Positions 37,501 through 47,175 of a DNA stretch of 64,000 nucleotides are shown here, piece after piece; the stretch's first letter is position 1; each line of letters starts with the position of its first letter. This DNA comes from Moringa oleifera (taxonomy: Eukaryota; Streptophyta; Magnoliopsida; Brassicales; Moringaceae), in assembly GCA_021397835.1 (NCBI GenBank), contig JAJFZO010000658.1, positions 441,501 through 505,500 on the forward strand, read 5' to 3'. Both the position numbers and the translations under genes were made by a program. The notes under the pieces are model-generated. The model ran no database searches. It had not been told where the DNA came from and was given only the letters and a program-made list of their open reading frames with translations.

Positions 37501-37627
37501 TACTTCTTCTATATGAAGAAGCAAAACCTACTTGCCTGGTTTGCCTGCCTTTATCATAGTGATTAAACGCTAATGACCCAACAGATGATTTGAATGAAAG
37601 CGCACAAATGAATTGTAGAGACCCCAT
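31557..37627 (-). CDS. SS1: Soluble starch synthase I, plastid (GT5)
   Basis: Fifteen exons, high to low: 37321-37627, 35453-35868, 35224-35301, 35006-35130, 34818-34899, 34443-34616, 34150-34231, 33779-33870, 33632-33694, 33458-33547, 33004-33128, 32819-32927, 32679-32734, 32190-32229, 31557-31715. Every junction keeps phase, giving 665 residues. Exon 1 encodes a Ser/Arg-rich plastid transit peptide. The GT5 domain starts [20 protein letters not shown] (ADP-glucose-binding KTGGL, residues 169-173). It continues through [30 protein letters not shown] and [12 protein letters not shown], to [10 protein letters not shown] and the second HATGGLRDTV loop, ending [15 protein letters not shown] extends short amylopectin chains from ADP-glucose. 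The linker before the domain carries a 54-bp duplication. The name SS1 rather than SS2/3/4 rests on length, the short N-terminus and the C-terminal sequence. Confidence 0.94.
35735..35842 (-). repeat. 54-bp in-frame tandem duplication inside SS1 exon 2
   Basis: Copies 35735-35788 and 35789-35842 encode residues 130-147 and 112-129. Both contain YQTVSAT, then KIEDI; the remaining residues differ slightly. It lies in the linker between the transit peptide and the GT5 domain. Confidence 0.92.
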
Positions 37628-38468
37628 CAGACACAGACTAGAGAGAGAAAGAACTCATAGAGGGAAACCGAGAGAGAGGGATAAAAACAGGAGTCCAGGT
37701 AAATACGAAAAGGATCGTGAATAGTGGTTGAAAGCGCAAAGAAAATCTCAAAAGGAGAGATATTTGTGACTTGTGGGCTTTCACAAAAGAAAAATCACCG
37801 CTTGATATCTTTTGTTGCACAGAATAGAGAGAGAGAAGAGAGCTTTTTCTTTAAAAGAGAGTGTGAGATCCAGAAAAAGCGCGAAAGTAGGATAGACATC
37901 GTTACTGTAGGTTCGCCTTTTCGTGGGTTCCAGATGACGTGGGAGTATCTGCATGCAAGGTGAAGTGCTCGGTGCCATTTCCGCCAACCAATCGCCGTTG
38001 GGGGCCACGGGACGTGGCGTACGTCCATTGCTGCCTCAACGGTGTCGTATTGGTTGAGATTAGCAATTTGATCAATCTTCGACTGCTGACATAGAAGTCA
38101 AATTCCTGGCCAGACCTGCAAGTAAGCTAACTTGATCCGTAAAGTAAAATCAAACGCCTAAATTAAAGTACGTCAATTGCATTTTGGAATCTCAAAGATA
38201 TCCAGATATTTACGTAAATTTAAGAATTGTTATATTCGTTGATTATAAAAGTGAGAGGAAATCAAATAAAACACATTTTTTTCTTACTTTTCCTAAAAAG
38301 AAACAGTACCGCACATTTTCATGAAAAGGGAAAACATCACAACCAAGTGTTGTAGGTAATAGCAATATATAACATCCATGACACGAATAAAGCAATAATA
38401 AATTACAGGGTATTAACAAGCGCCCATCCCCATCAAAGACATCCGAAATGGAAATTGATTAAAAGCAA
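37628..38468. other. SS1 promoter/leader and IQD 3' flank
   Basis: GA- and CT-rich just upstream of the SS1 start (37628-37880), typical leader sequence. AT-rich towards 38250-38460. No other gene recognised. Confidence 0.5.
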
Positions 38469-41327
38469 TCAAACAAAATCCCGCCTCCAACCATGGCCAC
38501 CAAGAGGCAGCCTCCAATCTTCTCCACCGTTAGACTCTGGGCTGCACCCTAGAACCCGTCTAGAATGTAAACGCAAGCCATCAGTCTTTGGGCTTGGGCT
38601 CCTTGGAACCTGATAGGTTGTCGTTCCTCCACCGGAGCTCGAAGAGTCACACCCCGACCCAGCAACTGAGGCTCTCTTTGTGGATGAGTTCCAATGGGGC
38701 ACGCTGGAGCCACGTTGCTTGACTGAGCCTGGACTTCGCACCTTGGCTTTTGCAGACTGCGTCGGGACCATGTAGCTGGGGACATTGGTTGGGGCTGCCT
38801 GTTGCTGTTGGCGAGTTGAGTATGGGTCCAAATCTATTGGGTCTCGATTGACTAGGCCCATATCGGCACTGGTCAAACCTGTCGGTGTGATCATGTCCAT
38901 TTCAACGGTCTTCTCTGACATGTCATCGGTGGTGGACGTGGTACCAAGCGTCACATAAGAACCCTCATGTAGGGCTAAGTTACGGCCTTGGTATGGTTGT
39001 GATGACATCCACCGTTCGAGCCAGTTCCAACCCCACTGGGCCTTTTCACGTTCATTGGCATAGAACCTAGTGTCTTTGCCATCTGAATCGGGCTGCACCA
39101 GTTGCTGATGTTGACCTTGTTGTGGCTGCTGTTGCTAGATAAATTCGAGTGAACATAATCAGAATTTAAGCTGCTTTTTTCCAAGTAGTTTAGAATTAAA
39201 AAAAAAGAGGCAGGGTACATTTCACTTAGGACCTACTGCTTTCTATTGACTTTTGCTAATGAAGCGTACTTCATTGTGAAATGCAAAAGCAAACAACCTA
39301 CTTAGGAAAACATATCTCACCAACCTGGTAGGTATAAGCATAAGCAAGTGCTCTTTCCCGTTTCATCACAGCATTACGTTTCCTGGAAGTATTTTCTTGG
39401 ATTTTCTCTGAGCTCTGATGCCTGCCATCCCAGCCTTCATATTTCCTCAGTGGAGTACCCTTCAGCTTTTGCAGTTCTTGCTCTAATCCTCGTCCTTCTC
39501 TCTCTTCATCATCTTCTTCTTCCTCAATTTTCATTCGAAGCTTCTCGTGAGCCAACTGGAGTCTACGTGCTCTAACTCTTGCCTGCACGCGCACAAGTGC
39601 CTGCATGCATCGCATTGTCATTTGTGCTTGCTTTCGCACATTATGGCCTCTCACTAGTGCTTGTAGCCTCACCAATCCCTTCAAAGCACGCAAAGCTCGC
39701 CGGGCCTGGATAAATCAATCATACAATATGCAGCTAATAATTAAAATTTACTTTGCCATGGAAACAAAAGGCAAGAGTATTAACAATATTCTAAAGTTTC
39801 AGAACACCAAATGACATTCCTTTAAAAAGGAACTACCACTGTCAATCAGCCTAAATTGACAAAGGAATTAAGATGGAAGGGAATATTATATATTAGAAAG
39901 ATTTAAGATGTATACGTGTATGTGTTTGTGCATTAGAGAGGAAGATGAAGAAAGAAGCGAGGGAGAGTGTTACTAGGTAGCCTCGGTAATATGATTGAAT
40001 GAGAATTGCAGCCCTTTCTTCCCTGGACTGACGGCCATACCCAGCCAATCTAACAACTTTGGCTGCTGCTTGAGCTGCTGCAACCGCGGCTTCTGCTGCC
40101 GCAGCAGTTGCCATGGCAACAGCAATGGCATGATTTCTGTCTTCAGCAGCCGGAGTGGACGCAACACTCTCTCCATTTGTGATGTCCGGGGAGCTCTCTG
40201 CAGGGAAATGCTCAAATGACACAACCTCCGGGGCATCTTGTTGCCATTTCTCTGCATTGTCTCTCTGCAAATCAGGTCAACATTGTTTAGAACCAAATCA
40301 ACATGTAACTTCTTTTTAACGTTCTATTTGTATGATAATACTGATTACTGACAAGTTAACAATGATCACCAGAAGACAATCTTTTTATTAGAAGTAAGAG
40401 AACTAGCTTCTCTCTCTTTAACCGGAAGAACAACTAAAAAAACAAAAATCGCACTCCAAAATGATCTTTCTCTTCTTGGCATGATGGAGATCGAACATGT
40501 CAAGCACATGATAATCAAATGGATGATGTGATAGCTGTGGTGGCAGGACAACAATATATCAAGAGGTCGCCAGCATTATTTCAGTCATTTTGATTTCAAG
40601 GGGGACCAGATGCCCCTGTATGCGCTCATGGTCCCAAAAACAGGGAAGTGGAAGGTCATCTTTCTTGTTGTTTCACCATGTAAAACTACATTGCTTGGCA
40701 TTAAATATATGGATAGTTGTGATCAATTTCAGTATTTCAGGTCAATTTCAAGACCTATGGAATGACAATTCATAGATTATCCTAAGAGAATTTATTATGG
40801 ATCATGTAAATATCCCTCATGGCCTTGACATATAAGAAACTCAACATGCATGAATCATCCTTCTCATTTATTCATACAATAAATATTTGAAAGTAAATCT
40901 ATATTTGATAATATCAAGGGTAATATAAAAATGATTATTACCGTGAAAAATGTTTCTTTCATAGTTTTTTTTTTTTGTACTGGTGAAAACAGAAAAGAAC
41001 TGTAGGACTGAGGAAATGTCGGTCCGAGCAATATTACTGCATTGATACAACCACAATAATGTGTTTGATCAAATTACAATACCAATGGAATCTGTATTAT
41101 ATGTTCGTTATGTTGATCTAGCATGGAATGAAATCTAAAAAGAAATGCAAAGAAGGGAAGAGATCTTCCAATATCCAGTAATAATAGAGGCCTTCAATTG
41201 CCTATTTATCAGATAATTTAATATTTAAAAAACAACGGGAGGTTACCTTTTTTCCCGGCAACTCTTTAGAAGATGATTTGAACACTTTCTTGACAGAGGA
41301 AAACCAACCGCTCCCTTTCTTCCCCAT
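38469..41327 (-). CDS. IQD family calmodulin-binding protein (IQ67 domain)
   Basis: Exons 41247-41327, 39974-40264, 39325-39705 and 38469-39134 give 472 residues. The start [17 protein letters not shown] is the usual basic IQD N-terminus; the in-frame ATG 57 bp upstream is in leader sequence. The IQ67 region begins [20 protein letters not shown] at about residue 112. It spans three IQ-type repeats with the phase-0 intron between GYL and ARRAL that is diagnostic of the family. An Ala-rich helix precedes it. The third exon ends in [20 protein letters not shown], and the C-terminal half is Ser/Gln-rich with [11 protein letters not shown] and RSPSPKT. IQD proteins bind calmodulin and scaffold microtubule or kinesin-linked signalling. 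Subgroup not assigned. Confidence 0.92.
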
Positions 41328-44018
41328 CTGCGGCGGAACGGTGAGCTTTATGCCGATAACACAAAAACAGGACAACCACACCAAAACTCAGAAATCACAA
41401 AACAAATTTACAATCATAATCATCCACAAACAATTGTCTCTTAAAGTCTGGATATGCGAGAGATAAAGAAAACGAAAGATCCACGACATGCTATAGATTG
41501 ATCTCAAAACATTTCAGGAGAACAAAAGGCACAAAATCTATGGTTTCATGCGTCCAGAAACACCTGAAATGGAAATGAAAACTAACGAAGTGGAAAACAG
41601 AAACAATTCAAAAAGAAACGCTGGATTGAACCTGTGAAGTCAGTGAGTTGTGATTGGATCACTTGGTTTGAGTTCTCATGTATTATCTCCAACATTTTAC
41701 AGGATATGCATTTCTAAGATATCTTCAACTCGTTTGAGGAAAAGCTCACGGGAGAAAGAGAGACCGAACAGAGAGAAACTCTTGTGAGAGAGAGAAAGCG
41801 AGAAGTTTAGAAAGAGAAAGTGGGACGTATGTGCGAGTGAGTGTGCGTGTCTGTGAGGGCAGTAACTGCACAGCGAGGAATCGCCGTTTAGTATTTATCA
41901 AATTCACGGAGACACTTCATATATCAATACAAGATACAGTTTAGTGATAACCCAATAGGATTTCGACACGTCGCCTCGTCACCCTCCTTGCGCGGGCTTG
42001 TATAACAGGACGCCTTTTCGATGTAATTACAAGGAGCCCCAAATTTTTTGGGATCCTAAAACTTGTTTCCGGAGCTTTTTTTTTTCTTTCTTTTTTTGAT
42101 TAAAAAATAATAGTAACTTCTTAATATTTCTGGTGTTTGGAATTTATTTGTTGCTGCTCAATTCGGGATCAAAATAAACAGTATTCCTGATTTAGATATT
42201 CCCGTGCAGCATGTACTTAGTTTGTTAAAGAGACTACACGGTTGTTTCCCTTGGAATAAGGGTAGAAAGTTATTGTAATTCTCATTGGAATGGGATATGC
42301 TTGGCTACATTACCGAACAGGATATCTTTGTTAATCTTAAATTATACATGTTTTCACATTTTATCAGATAAAATCAAAGATTTTAAATATATTTTTCATA
42401 AGATTTTAACTTATGAAAAATATGTTTTAAAAAAATTTAAATTTACCTGAAGTTTAATTTAGATATTAAAGTTTTAAGATTCAATTTCACTATTAAAATG
42501 TAAATTTAATTTAATTAATTTTTAGCTTAATGGATTATAACAAATAATTATATTTTCATTGTTAAATGATTTAAATAAATTGTGTAGTTATTTCATAAAA
42601 AATATTTTTTTAGTATTAAAATTTTTTTATAATAACAGCTTTTTTGTCTACATAAAATATCTAATTTAAGTATCTCAAATTTTAATTTTTTTTATAAAAT
42701 CTAAATTAAAATAAAATGAAAATTTAAATATAAAATCAAATCAATTGAAATTTTAATATGTAAATTGGATTGCTTGCAAAATCAATGATTTGTTTTTTTT
42801 TTCATATTTATCATTTAATTTAAAATAAAAAAAATTAATTTTTATACATTTTAATTATGAAAGCAGCCAGCAGCTCTTACAAATTACTGAAACTATAATT
42901 GTATACTGTTTAATTTTGTACTGCTTAGTTCAAAACCGACAACATAGGTTGCATTGCATGCTTGTCGGTGCATTTTTGTGTGAAATTGGTATTCTCACCC
43001 TCCAAAAATCATCCCAATAATTGACGTGACAAATGTGAATCAAAATCAATTAATTGATGCTGAATATTATCAAAATTGATAATTTAACATATGATATTTA
43101 TATCATAATTATCATAAGGTTAAATCCATACCTTTATATGATGGATGTGAAACTTATTTTTCCGCTCCGTTGCTTGCATTAAAAGAAAAATTGAAGCAGC
43201 AGTTAGAGATAAGTTGGCATTGATGCAGAAATTTGTGCTTGGTGACAAGCACCTTTCACCCAATTTATGTCACCCCTTACTCGTAATGACGGGGACCTAA
43301 CTCCCTGCTCCAGTCGGCCAGAGTCACTAACGGATTTATGCACGGTTTTTTTTTTTCCATTAATAAAGATTTCATCATTGGAACATTTAAATTTTATGCA
43401 GAAAGCCGGTTAAATTTTAATTAATGCACAATTTATGAGTCGAATCATATATTATAATATTTTATAAGAATTATAATTATTAATGTAAACTCAATTAATA
43501 AGATGTAACATGATGCTAATGGTACCTGTGGATAATGTTACGTGTTTAGCAAAGATTGCCCAAATTGCGAGAACATCTATTTGTCCTTTTGTGTTTAATA
43601 AGACAATTAATTATAATTTCTTAACTTTTAAGTGTGGAGTATAAGCAAAAAATGGTGATTTATGGTCAACCACCACCCCAAACGAAAGACCCAACAGCTT
43701 AACTAATGCAATCATGAGAAATTAAAACCTTTCTTTACATCTTGTTAAGGTTTGGTACAACCAATTTGTAAATGGAAGATTTTATAGGAAAGATCATAAA
43801 AATCATATATATCTAAAATATGATTTAAATTATCAAAAGCATACATTATAATTTAATAAAATAGATTTGTTAAATTTTATTTATTTATTTATATATATTT
43901 ACAAATCAAATTAACAAAATTATACTCCATTACAAAATTATAAAATGAAGTGTGCGCTGCGTGGAGGCACAGCCAGAGGCCACGTTTTAAGTAAGTTGAG
44001 CGAAGCCTACTTCAGGGA
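41328..44018. other. Large AT-rich divergent spacer, IQD promoter side
   Basis: 41328-41900 is probably IQD leader and promoter (GA-rich near 41760-41820). 42300-42870 is extremely AT-rich. 43250-43360 is less AT-rich. No gene, no intact transposon ends and no long inverted repeat were found by eye. Confidence 0.45.
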
Positions 44019-44031
44019 TGGGCTAAGCCCA
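44019..44031 (+). promoter_or_regulatory. Paired site II element (TGGGCT/AGCCCA)
   Basis: TGGGCTAAGCCCA is an almost perfect inverted repeat of two site II (TGGGCY) motifs about 150 bp before the inferred first splice donor of the downstream gene. Such TCP-bound elements are typical of plant ribosomal-protein and mitochondrial-protein gene promoters, which agrees with the mL59 call. Confidence 0.6.
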
Positions 44032-44183
44032 AGGAGTTAGGGCTTTCTTCTCGAACTTGCCATCCTACTATGGCGTGTACAGAACCTGAGCAATCATAGC
44101 GATCTCAGGAGTGTGTTTGTCAGAGTGAGAAGGGGAGAGGGAGAGAGAGATATCTCGCGCTCCGCTCTGGGCTCCATTTCGTT

Positions 44184-45495
44184 GTAAGTGTTTCCCTCTT
44201 CACCTGTCGTTGCTTTTCTTCTTGGTGTTTTATTTGTTTGTTTATATTTGCATCGCTAGCTGTTTGTTTGATTATCGAGAAAATGTTTGTCTACGAAGAA
44301 ATGTATAGCAGAAGCAATTCTATGTATTGTAACTTTTATTTAATTTACTGTGATTCTATATGATTTTCTGCTCTGGTATGCGATTGCAGATCTCCTAGCC
44401 TACTATGATTGTGAGCGCACTGTTGTCATGCTTTGAGTCTTCCTTTAGTTTGTCTTCATTGCCTATATTGTCAGCTAATAAACACAAGGCAGCCAAGTTT
44501 TTTCCATTAGGAATCTGAACTCAGAACAGAGGTGGCTAGAAACCAAAATGGGAATCTTAAGTCTTGTTTAACTGATATCAGTGCATGAATACACACAAAC
44601 ACGCCCACATCAGGGTTTAATGGTTTGGAAAATCCCCTCATATGGAAAGGTGAACAGGAAATAAGGAATAAAGTTTTTGACAATAGTGATAGAAGAAAGA
44701 TAAATGTATACTGACAGGATTAGAATTTTCCATTTGTTTAAATTCTATCACGCAAAACAGAACTATAACTCAGCGAAGTTTAGATAACTGAAGGTAAACA
44801 CAAAGAGATCAGCATTGCAGTCACTAAATGATGGAATCATCAAAACAATCAGGTTCATAAGAAAACCATACATCAGAATTGCGACTAGCAAAACACCATC
44901 AGGTTCATAAGAAACCCACACATCAGAATTGCAATAAAAATTTATCAAGATTAAACTGTGAACATCCATTTTTATCCTTCCCAATTGATGAAGGTGCTGT
45001 AGAGCTATTCAGTAATCAACTAGATGGTGTCAAATTAACCTAAAAAAACTGAACTGTGAGCTGCAAAGCATGTGGCAAAAGGCAGTAGTGACACAGGGGG
45101 AGAAGGAGCAATGACAACCAAAGAGAGCACAGATTCTTGACACAAACAAACACACACTTGTGTGCATGTAAGCCCAATCGCACCTATGCACAAACCACAA
45201 ACACAAATTTTTTTAATTTTGATGTCTTTAAGTTGAATTAGCTGATGATTAATGCTTGATTTTGTTTGCTCACCTCTGGTATTTCACTTTCTTTGTCCTG
45301 ATTTTGCTGGTTTGTGCACTTGATTAGGGTGCATTTTGTTTTTAGTTTTTAGTTATTCTCTGCCTTGATAACTAGGGCTGTTGGGGACTTTGCACCTGTC
45401 TTAAACATTTCTATGGTCGTGTTTTTTTGGCCTTTTATATAATTATTTTAGTTAATCTGACATGATTGTTTCCTCTTCAAACTTTGGTCTGTTAG
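44184..45495 (+). other. Probable 5'-UTR intron of the mL59 gene
   Basis: A leader exon likely ends at CCATTTCGTT|GTAAGTG (44183). The coding exon begins after GGTCTGTTAG (45495), 17 bp before the ATG. The exact pairing is inferred; the 1.3-kb interval has no open frame of note and contains a 50-bp tandem duplication. Confidence 0.5.
44841..44937. repeat. 50-bp tandem duplication
   Basis: Two adjacent copies (about 44841-44888 and 44889-44937) share ATCAGGTTCATAAGAAA and ACATCAGAATTGC with a few substitutions. Confidence 0.85.
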
Positions 45496-45512
45496 GGAAT
45501 CTAGACAACTTA

Positions 45513-45905
45513 ATGGCAGGCAAAGCTGTGCAATCAGTGGCAAAAACTATTGGAGGCTATCAATACCCATGGCGTGATAAGCTGGCTAAATACAAAGATG
45601 AGCTCTCCAAGGGTGTATGGGGATACTGGGAGTTGGGGGCATGGAAGCCACTCAACATAAGTGCTCGCCATCGAGCTAGACTTCGTAAAGAAGTCCTCCT
45701 TGCTGGGGAAGATTGGCCATATGATCCAGAGAGGAAAGATATGAGAACCAAGCGGAAAGGGCACAAATGTGATAGAATAGCTGCAGAAAAACGAGAGAAT
45801 ACTGCCAAATTGATGGAGAAAATGCCAGAAATGTTGCTAGCATACAAGAAGCGCAGATGGGAGAAGAAAATGAAGGAAGAGGAGAAAATGAAAGATAATA
45901 AGTGA
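45513..45905 (+). CDS. Probable mitochondrial large-subunit ribosomal protein mL59
   Basis: A 130-residue basic protein in a single coding exon starting MAGKAVQSVAKTIGGYQYPW. The segment GGYQYPWRDKLAKYKDELSK, then GVWGYWELGAWKPLNISARH, then LRKEVLLAGEDWPYDPERK, and the Lys-rich KGHKCDRIAAEKRE...KMPEMLLAYKKRRWEKK tail are strongly conserved in plants. I recall this family being annotated as an mL59-domain protein of the mitochondrial ribosome. The size, charge and site II promoter element fit. An upstream in-frame ATG at 45462 lies in the inferred intron, so it is rejected. Sure that it is a real gene; the mL59 name is less certain. Confidence 0.7.
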   Translation: MAGKAVQSVAKTIGGYQYPWRDKLAKYKDELSKGVWGYWELGAWKPLNISARHRARLRKEVLLAGEDWPYDPERKDMRTKRKGHKCDRIAAEKRENTAKLMEKMPEMLLAYKKRRWEKKMKEEEKMKDNK

Positions 45906-46364
45906 AATGTTTCATTTATAGGCTATCTTTTCGGTGGCAGATAAAATATTAGCCGGTAGCATCCAACTGATAGTTTTGGTTGCAATTGAAAATCAGTTAA
46001 CTGTTCTTATTCGTTTATGATATTTTAAATGTTTGGAAGGGTTTCTCATGTAATAGTGATAACTGCGGTGACATGCCACACAATGCTCTGATTGATTCAA
46101 AATAACTTTTCTAGGACCCTACAATTGTGATGATCCATGTATGGCATGGACTGGTGGCTTAGACATTTTCAATGTGAAATTGTTGTTTTTTCATGAATGA
46201 GAGGCAAAAATCCCCCTAGTATCTCTTAGTAGAGCCGAGATTTTCTTTCTTTGCGGGTATATTGTCTCTAGCTCCCATGTGATCTGGCAGCTCCATGTGA
46301 AAAGAATGAAGAGAAAATGAGGTGTGCGGGTGACAAGTAAAAAGGGCGTTCTAAAAATTATTTT
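45906..46364. other. 3' flank of the mL59 gene
   Basis: Nothing recognised before the tRNA terminator. Confidence 0.5.
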
Positions 46365-46368
46365 AAAA
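46365..46368 (-). terminator. Pol III terminator of tRNA-Gln
   Basis: On the minus strand a TTTT run begins 14 bp after the 3' end of the tRNA, as expected for RNA polymerase III termination. Confidence 0.7.
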
Positions 46369-46381
46369 GACATTGACGCCA

Positions 46382-46453
46382 AGGTTCCACCGAGATTTGA
46401 ACTCGGGTTACTGGATTCAGAGTCCAATGTCCTCACCACTAGACCATGGAACC
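46382..46453 (-). tRNA. tRNA-Gln (anticodon CUG)
   Basis: 72 nt. The acceptor stem GGTTCCA pairs with TGGAACC, followed by discriminator T. The A box region reads TGGTCTAGTGG and the B box GGTTCAAATC-like sequence is GAGTTCAAATCTC. The anticodon stem TTGGA/TCCAG encloses the loop CTCTGAA, so the anticodon is CTG at positions 34-36. No intron. The sequence is the normal plant nuclear glutamine tRNA type and looks functional. Confidence 0.95.
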
Positions 46454-47175
46454 TCAGCTGTCGTTGGAATAGCCCCTTTTATTATTTAATTCAGTTTCAA
46501 TCATCTCCCTTTTCTGTTCTACGCACGCAGCAGGAGAATGAAGACCACTCCGTCTGGATCTCCACCTTGTCAAACTTGCAAAAAGATTAAACAACTTATT
46601 AGCAAAAGAAAAAATTTATGATTTAATCTCAACAAATTTGAAGAGAAGCTGGCACTAAAGTATCAAATATAATGCAGTTAACTCGGATTGAATTCGCGAA
46701 CTAGATTTGGACGATCCAGTCCGCAATCAGCTCGTGGCCATTGTCCCTTTGTCCGAGTGTTGGGTCCCTTCCTGCTGCCATAAACGAGGCGAACGCATTT
46801 CACTGTTACCATGTAAATTTGTCAGGAGTGACAAACGATTTTCAATCTATCGAGTCCTATAAGCCACCCGCTGCCTAGGATACTGAGCCCAACCAGATTT
46901 TTCTTCCCACTTTTCTAATCCAGGATCCTCGATTGCCATCCGGTGTACAATTGTACAGTCTTGAAAGCTGCAGGTTGCAGAGCACTACCTCGGGTTAATG
47001 AATGGTGAATTTGAATGGATTTCTTCCTCCACTTTAATTGCTTTCATATTTGCAAAATATCTACAAGGTATTCACAGTCTTTAATTCTCATTTAATTTAC
47101 CAGGAACTGTTCCCGGGTTCCAAGGATAAGGAAAGAATCCATCATTTTCCTTCTGATCCCCCTTAAGATGAGCAA
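46454..47175. other. Upstream region of the KDM3 gene
   Basis: No gene. The last 100 bp hold an ATG at 47168 that overlaps the main start in another frame. Confidence 0.5.

Noticed and set aside
45462..45512. Upstream in-frame ATG of the mL59 gene
   Set aside because: The added residues are not conserved-looking and cross a good splice acceptor at 45495.
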